The notes below the pieces were generated by a model. The model did not search any database. It worked only from the letters and a program-made list of their open reading frames with translations, and had not been told where the DNA came from. Both the position numbers and the translations under genes were made by a program. Positions 6,763 to 8,920 of a DNA stretch of 8,920 nt are shown here, piece after piece. Origin of the DNA: an uncultured Clostridia bacterium (GTDB taxonomy: Bacteria; Bacillota; Clostridia; Saccharofermentanales; Saccharofermentanaceae); the NCBI GenBank assembly GCA_946405115.1, contig CAMJGB010000074.1, forward strand, positions 1 through 8,920. Direction: 5' to 3'. Each line of letters starts with the position of its first letter. The stretch's first letter is position 1.

Positions 6763-8661
6763 TTAACATAGTGAACCATATTCATCATACATCTTTTCGA
6801 TTACAGCCGCGTTACACGCATACAATTCGTAATCATCTTTCTTCGCTTCACCTGAGACAAATTTCTCTTCCAAAGCCTTCTGCTCCAGCTCTTTCTCCTC
6901 GATCAGACGCTCCAATTCCTTCATGCGGTTCTTGTTCTGAGCGACGATCTTACGCTGCTGTGCCTGGTTGATCTTAGGCTTGTCAGCAGGCTTTTCATGC
7001 GGCTTGGGTTCAGATTTTTCCTGCTTGGCTTTAGCTTCCTTAACAGGAGGATTCTCGCGTGCCTTACGCACGTCTTTCCTGTAGTATTCGTAAGTATCGT
7101 AAAGCTTTGCCGTTCCGTTCGAAAAGCCCAATACCTTATCAGCACATTTCTCTATGAAGAATCGGTCATGGCTTACGCAGATGATCGCACCGCTATAGAG
7201 TGCCAAAGCATCCTCAAGGATCTCGCGCGATTCGATATCAAGGTGGTTCGTAGGCTCATCGAGGAACAATATATCGGGGTTTTCTTCGAGGATAAGGCAA
7301 AGATAAAGTCTGCTTCTCTCGCCTCCCGACAAAACATTAATCGTCTTAAAGACATCGTCACCTCTGAAACCGAATCTTGCAAGCAATGACCTTGCTTCTG
7401 TAACCGTAAGATCCGACCTTCTTATAAGCTCCACATAGCATGTTGCCGTCTCATCTTCAAAAGGAACAAACTGCTCCATGAATCCTACTGTTGAGGAAGC
7501 ACTTATGAACACGCTTCCGTCGAATCCTGCTACCTTACCTCTAAGCATAGAGAGTAATGTAGACTTACCGCAGCCGTTGGGACCTGCGAGGAAAAGCTTT
7601 TCGTTGGCTTTAAGCTCGAAGCTTATGTCTTCAAATATCATCGGGCTGTCGTCATACTTCTTGCTGACGCCCTTTACGGAGATAACTATCTTGTCGGAAG
7701 CTCCCTCGCGCTCCTCAGGAACCACGTTAAAGCTCATCTTGCACTCACCTGAAGGAAGGCGTGAACGCTCCTTCTCAAGGATAACTGCAAGCTTATCCAC
7801 CATCTTTTCGCGCTGATGGTAGCCGGAGATGTTCCTGTGAGAAAGCATAGTCTGCTTTACGTCGAGTTGATGCTCAAGTTCCTTCTCGAGGTTCTCTACA
7901 ACGCGTTTCTGCGTCTTAAGGAACTCTTCCCTCTGTGTCTTGTAGCTGTCGTAGTTGCCTCTGTATTCCGTGATGTGACCTGCATCAAGCTCAATGACCC
8001 TGTTAGCAAAAGCATCAATGAAGTGACGGTCGTGCGTGATAACGAACACGGAACCGCCGTATGCACTAAGATAATCTTCAAGCCACTCGATGGCATCAGC
8101 ATCCAGGTGGTTCGTAGGCTCATCGAGCATAAGGATATCGGGACGCTCTACGATGAGTCTTGCAAGACATACACGCATCTTCTCGCCTCCCGACAAAGTC
8201 ATGAGGTCAGTTCTGTCGCTTATGTCCTTAAGACCTAATCCTGCGAGTGCTTCCTTGATACGGAATTCATAATCATAGCCGCCCATCGCTTCATACTTGG
8301 AAGTTATGGCGGCATATTCATCAAGTTTCTGTCTGGAATGATCGGTCTCCATCTCGGACTCGATCTGCTTCATCCTGATCTCCGTATCGATCATGTCGCG
8401 GGGTTTCAGGGTAGCCGAACTTAAGTCCTGCTCGTCCATATTCTGAGACAGGAATCCTACTGTGGAATTACCGTGTAATATGACTCTTCCGCTCTCGGGC
8501 GTAAATACGCCTCTGATAGTTTTAAATAGCGTAGATTTCCCGGCGCCGTTATCGCCGATGAAAGCTATCTTGTCACCCTGGTTTACGGTGAAGCTTATAT
8601 CGTCGAGAACACGCCGGGTCTCAAAACTTACTGTTATACTGTCAACGCTTAATACGGGCAT
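6763..8661 (-). CDS. ABC-F family ATPase (YdiF-like, translation-associated)
   Basis: A 632-aa soluble protein with two ABC nucleotide-binding domains and no membrane segment, the hallmark of ABC-F proteins, which bind the ribosomal E site and act on stalled or antibiotic-bound ribosomes. Domain 1 has Walker A GDNGAGKST (36-44), signature LSGGE (156-160), Walker B/D-loop LDEPTNHLD (179-187) and switch His210. A linker of about 85 residues (about 238-325) is partly coiled coil (EEFLKTQKRVVENLEKELEH, 245-264). Domain 2 has GPNGCGKST (360-368), LSGGE (444-448), LDEPTNHLD (467-475) and His498. Both catalytic glutamates are present. A Lys/Glu/Pro-rich spacer (about 535-565) leads to a C-terminal coiled coil (about 568-625), as in B. 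subtilis YdiF-type members. The ATG lies 11 nt after the asd stop with no clear ribosome site (only ACGG), suggesting coupling to asd. The linker is of ordinary length, so a housekeeping role is likelier than antibiotic resistance, but sequence cannot settle it. Confidence 0.94.
   Translation of the reverse strand: MPVLSVDSITVSFETRRVLDDISFTVNQGDKIAFIGDNGAGKSTLFKTIRGVFTPESGRVILHGNSTVGFLSQNMDEQDLSSATLKPRDMIDTEIRMKQIESEMETDHSRQKLDEYAAITSKYEAMGGYDYEFRIKEALAGLGLKDISDRTDLMTLSGGEKMRVCLARLIVERPDILMLDEPTNHLDADAIEWLEDYLSAYGGSVFVITHDRHFIDAFANRVIELDAGHITEYRGNYDSYKTQREEFLKTQKRVVENLEKELEHQLDVKQTMLSHRNISGYHQREKMVDKLAVILEKERSRLPSGECKMSFNVVPEEREGASDKIVISVKGVSKKYDDSPMIFEDISFELKANEKLFLAGPNGCGKSTLLSMLRGKVAGFDGSVFISASSTVGFMEQFVPFEDETATCYVELIRRSDLTVTEARSLLARFGFRGDDVFKTINVLSGGERSRLYLCLILEENPDILFLDEPTNHLDIESREILEDALALYSGAIICVSHDRFFIEKCADKVLGFSNGTAKLYDTYEYYRKDVRKARENPPVKEAKAKQEKSEPKPHEKPADKPKINQAQQRKIVAQNKNRMKELERLIEEKELEQKALEEKFVSGEAKKDDYELYACNAAVIEKMYDEYGSLC
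7241..7263. repeat. 23-bp identical segment shared with 8105-8127
   Basis: The same 23 bases occur here and at 8105-8127, both within the ABC-F gene and in the same direction. They encode LDEPTNHL of each ATPase domain. A second shared run of 17 bases (7317-7333 and 8181-8197) encodes the LSGGE signatures. Identity reaches the third codon positions. Confidence 0.9.
8105..8127. repeat. Second copy of the 23-bp segment at 7241-7263
   Basis: Direct repeat of the segment at 7241-7263, here coding the Walker B/D-loop of the first ATPase domain. It is explained by protein motif conservation plus shared codon choice, or by gene conversion between the two halves. Confidence 0.9.
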
Positions 8662-8672
8662 CCGTACTGTTA

Positions 8673-8920
8673 TTACTTAGCAGTAATATATCCCTTCTTT
8701 GTAAGAAGCTCAGCCGTAAGCATTCCGCCGCCTGCAGCGCCTCTTAACGTATTGTGTGACAAACAAGCGAACTTGTAGTCGAAGATGTTGTCCTCACGAA
8801 GTCTTGCAACACTTACGCCCATACCGTTGCCGAACATTGCATCGAGCTTAGGCTGAGGTCTGTTGTCCTCTTCAAGATACTGGAGGAAATGCTCGGGAGC
8901 AGAAGGAAGCTCAAGCTTCT
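8673..8920 (-). CDS. asd: Aspartate-semialdehyde dehydrogenase, C-terminal part (runs off the window)
   Basis: The last 81 residues and stop of a gene that enters from the window edge. The enzyme reduces aspartyl-4-phosphate to aspartate-4-semialdehyde with NADPH, the branch-point step to lysine/diaminopimelate, threonine and methionine. The visible tail has PSAPEHFLQYLEEDNRPQPK, MGVSVARLRED and SHNTLRGAAGGGMLTAELL followed by KKGYITAK. The HNTLRGAAGG-type ending is that of the archaeal/fungal-like Asd branch rather than the E. coli-type enzyme. The catalytic cysteine lies outside the window. It ends in tandem stops TAATAA (8675-8670), and the ABC-F start is 11 nt on, so the downstream genes are probably read through from it. 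The assignment rests on the tail only but that tail is distinctive. Confidence 0.87.
   Translation of the reverse strand, partial: KLELPSAPEHFLQYLEEDNRPQPKLDAMFGNGMGVSVARLREDNIFDYKFACLSHNTLRGAAGGGMLTAELLTKKGYITAK

Noticed and set aside
6997..8238. Long plus-strand open frames (130 and 140 codons) opposite the ABC-F gene
   Set aside because: They are antisense to a strongly conserved gene, their products look like nothing known, and they have no ribosome sites or promoters of note.

Overview
The window is dense, AT-leaning bacterial DNA with every supported gene on the minus strand. It fits an anaerobic Bacillota genome of class Clostridia, possibly Lachnospirales, Oscillospirales or relatives. 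Supporting signs are strong purine-rich ribosome sites, an oxygen-sensitive acyl-CoA dehydratase activase, an SH3b-glucosaminidase-DUF4214 cell-wall hydrolase, and short hairpin-plus-U terminators. The genus cannot be fixed from the sequence.

Transcription runs from high to low coordinates. Block 1 (8920 down to 2205) looks like one long transcription unit. It holds the 3' end of an aspartate-semialdehyde dehydrogenase gene (asd), an ABC-F ATPase, an Lrp/AsnC-type regulator, a class I/II PLP aminotransferase, peptide chain release factor 2 (prfB), and a secreted SH3b/glucosaminidase/DUF4214 protein. Gaps are 11 nt, 36 nt, a 4-nt ATGA overlap, a 1-nt TAATG overlap and 12 nt. No internal promoter or terminator was seen. 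The unit ends at a 17-bp hairpin at 2136-2169, backed by a second terminator at 2021-2047.

Block 2 (2006 down to 1) starts at an extended -10 promoter just past the second terminator. It encodes an unrecognised 264-aa protein with a TTG start. Four nucleotides later comes the N-terminal 379 residues of a large two-ATPase-domain acyl-CoA dehydratase activase that leaves the window.

Block 1 joins amino-acid metabolism (asd, regulator, aminotransferase), translation (ABC-F, RF2) and wall turnover (glucosaminidase). Asd supplies the aspartate pathway that leads to lysine and diaminopimelate, so a link to wall synthesis is possible but inferred. I found no CRISPR array, transposon, tRNA, rRNA or phage signature. 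The least explained items are the 264-aa protein paired with the activase, and the 70-90 bp between the tandem terminators, which may encode a small RNA.
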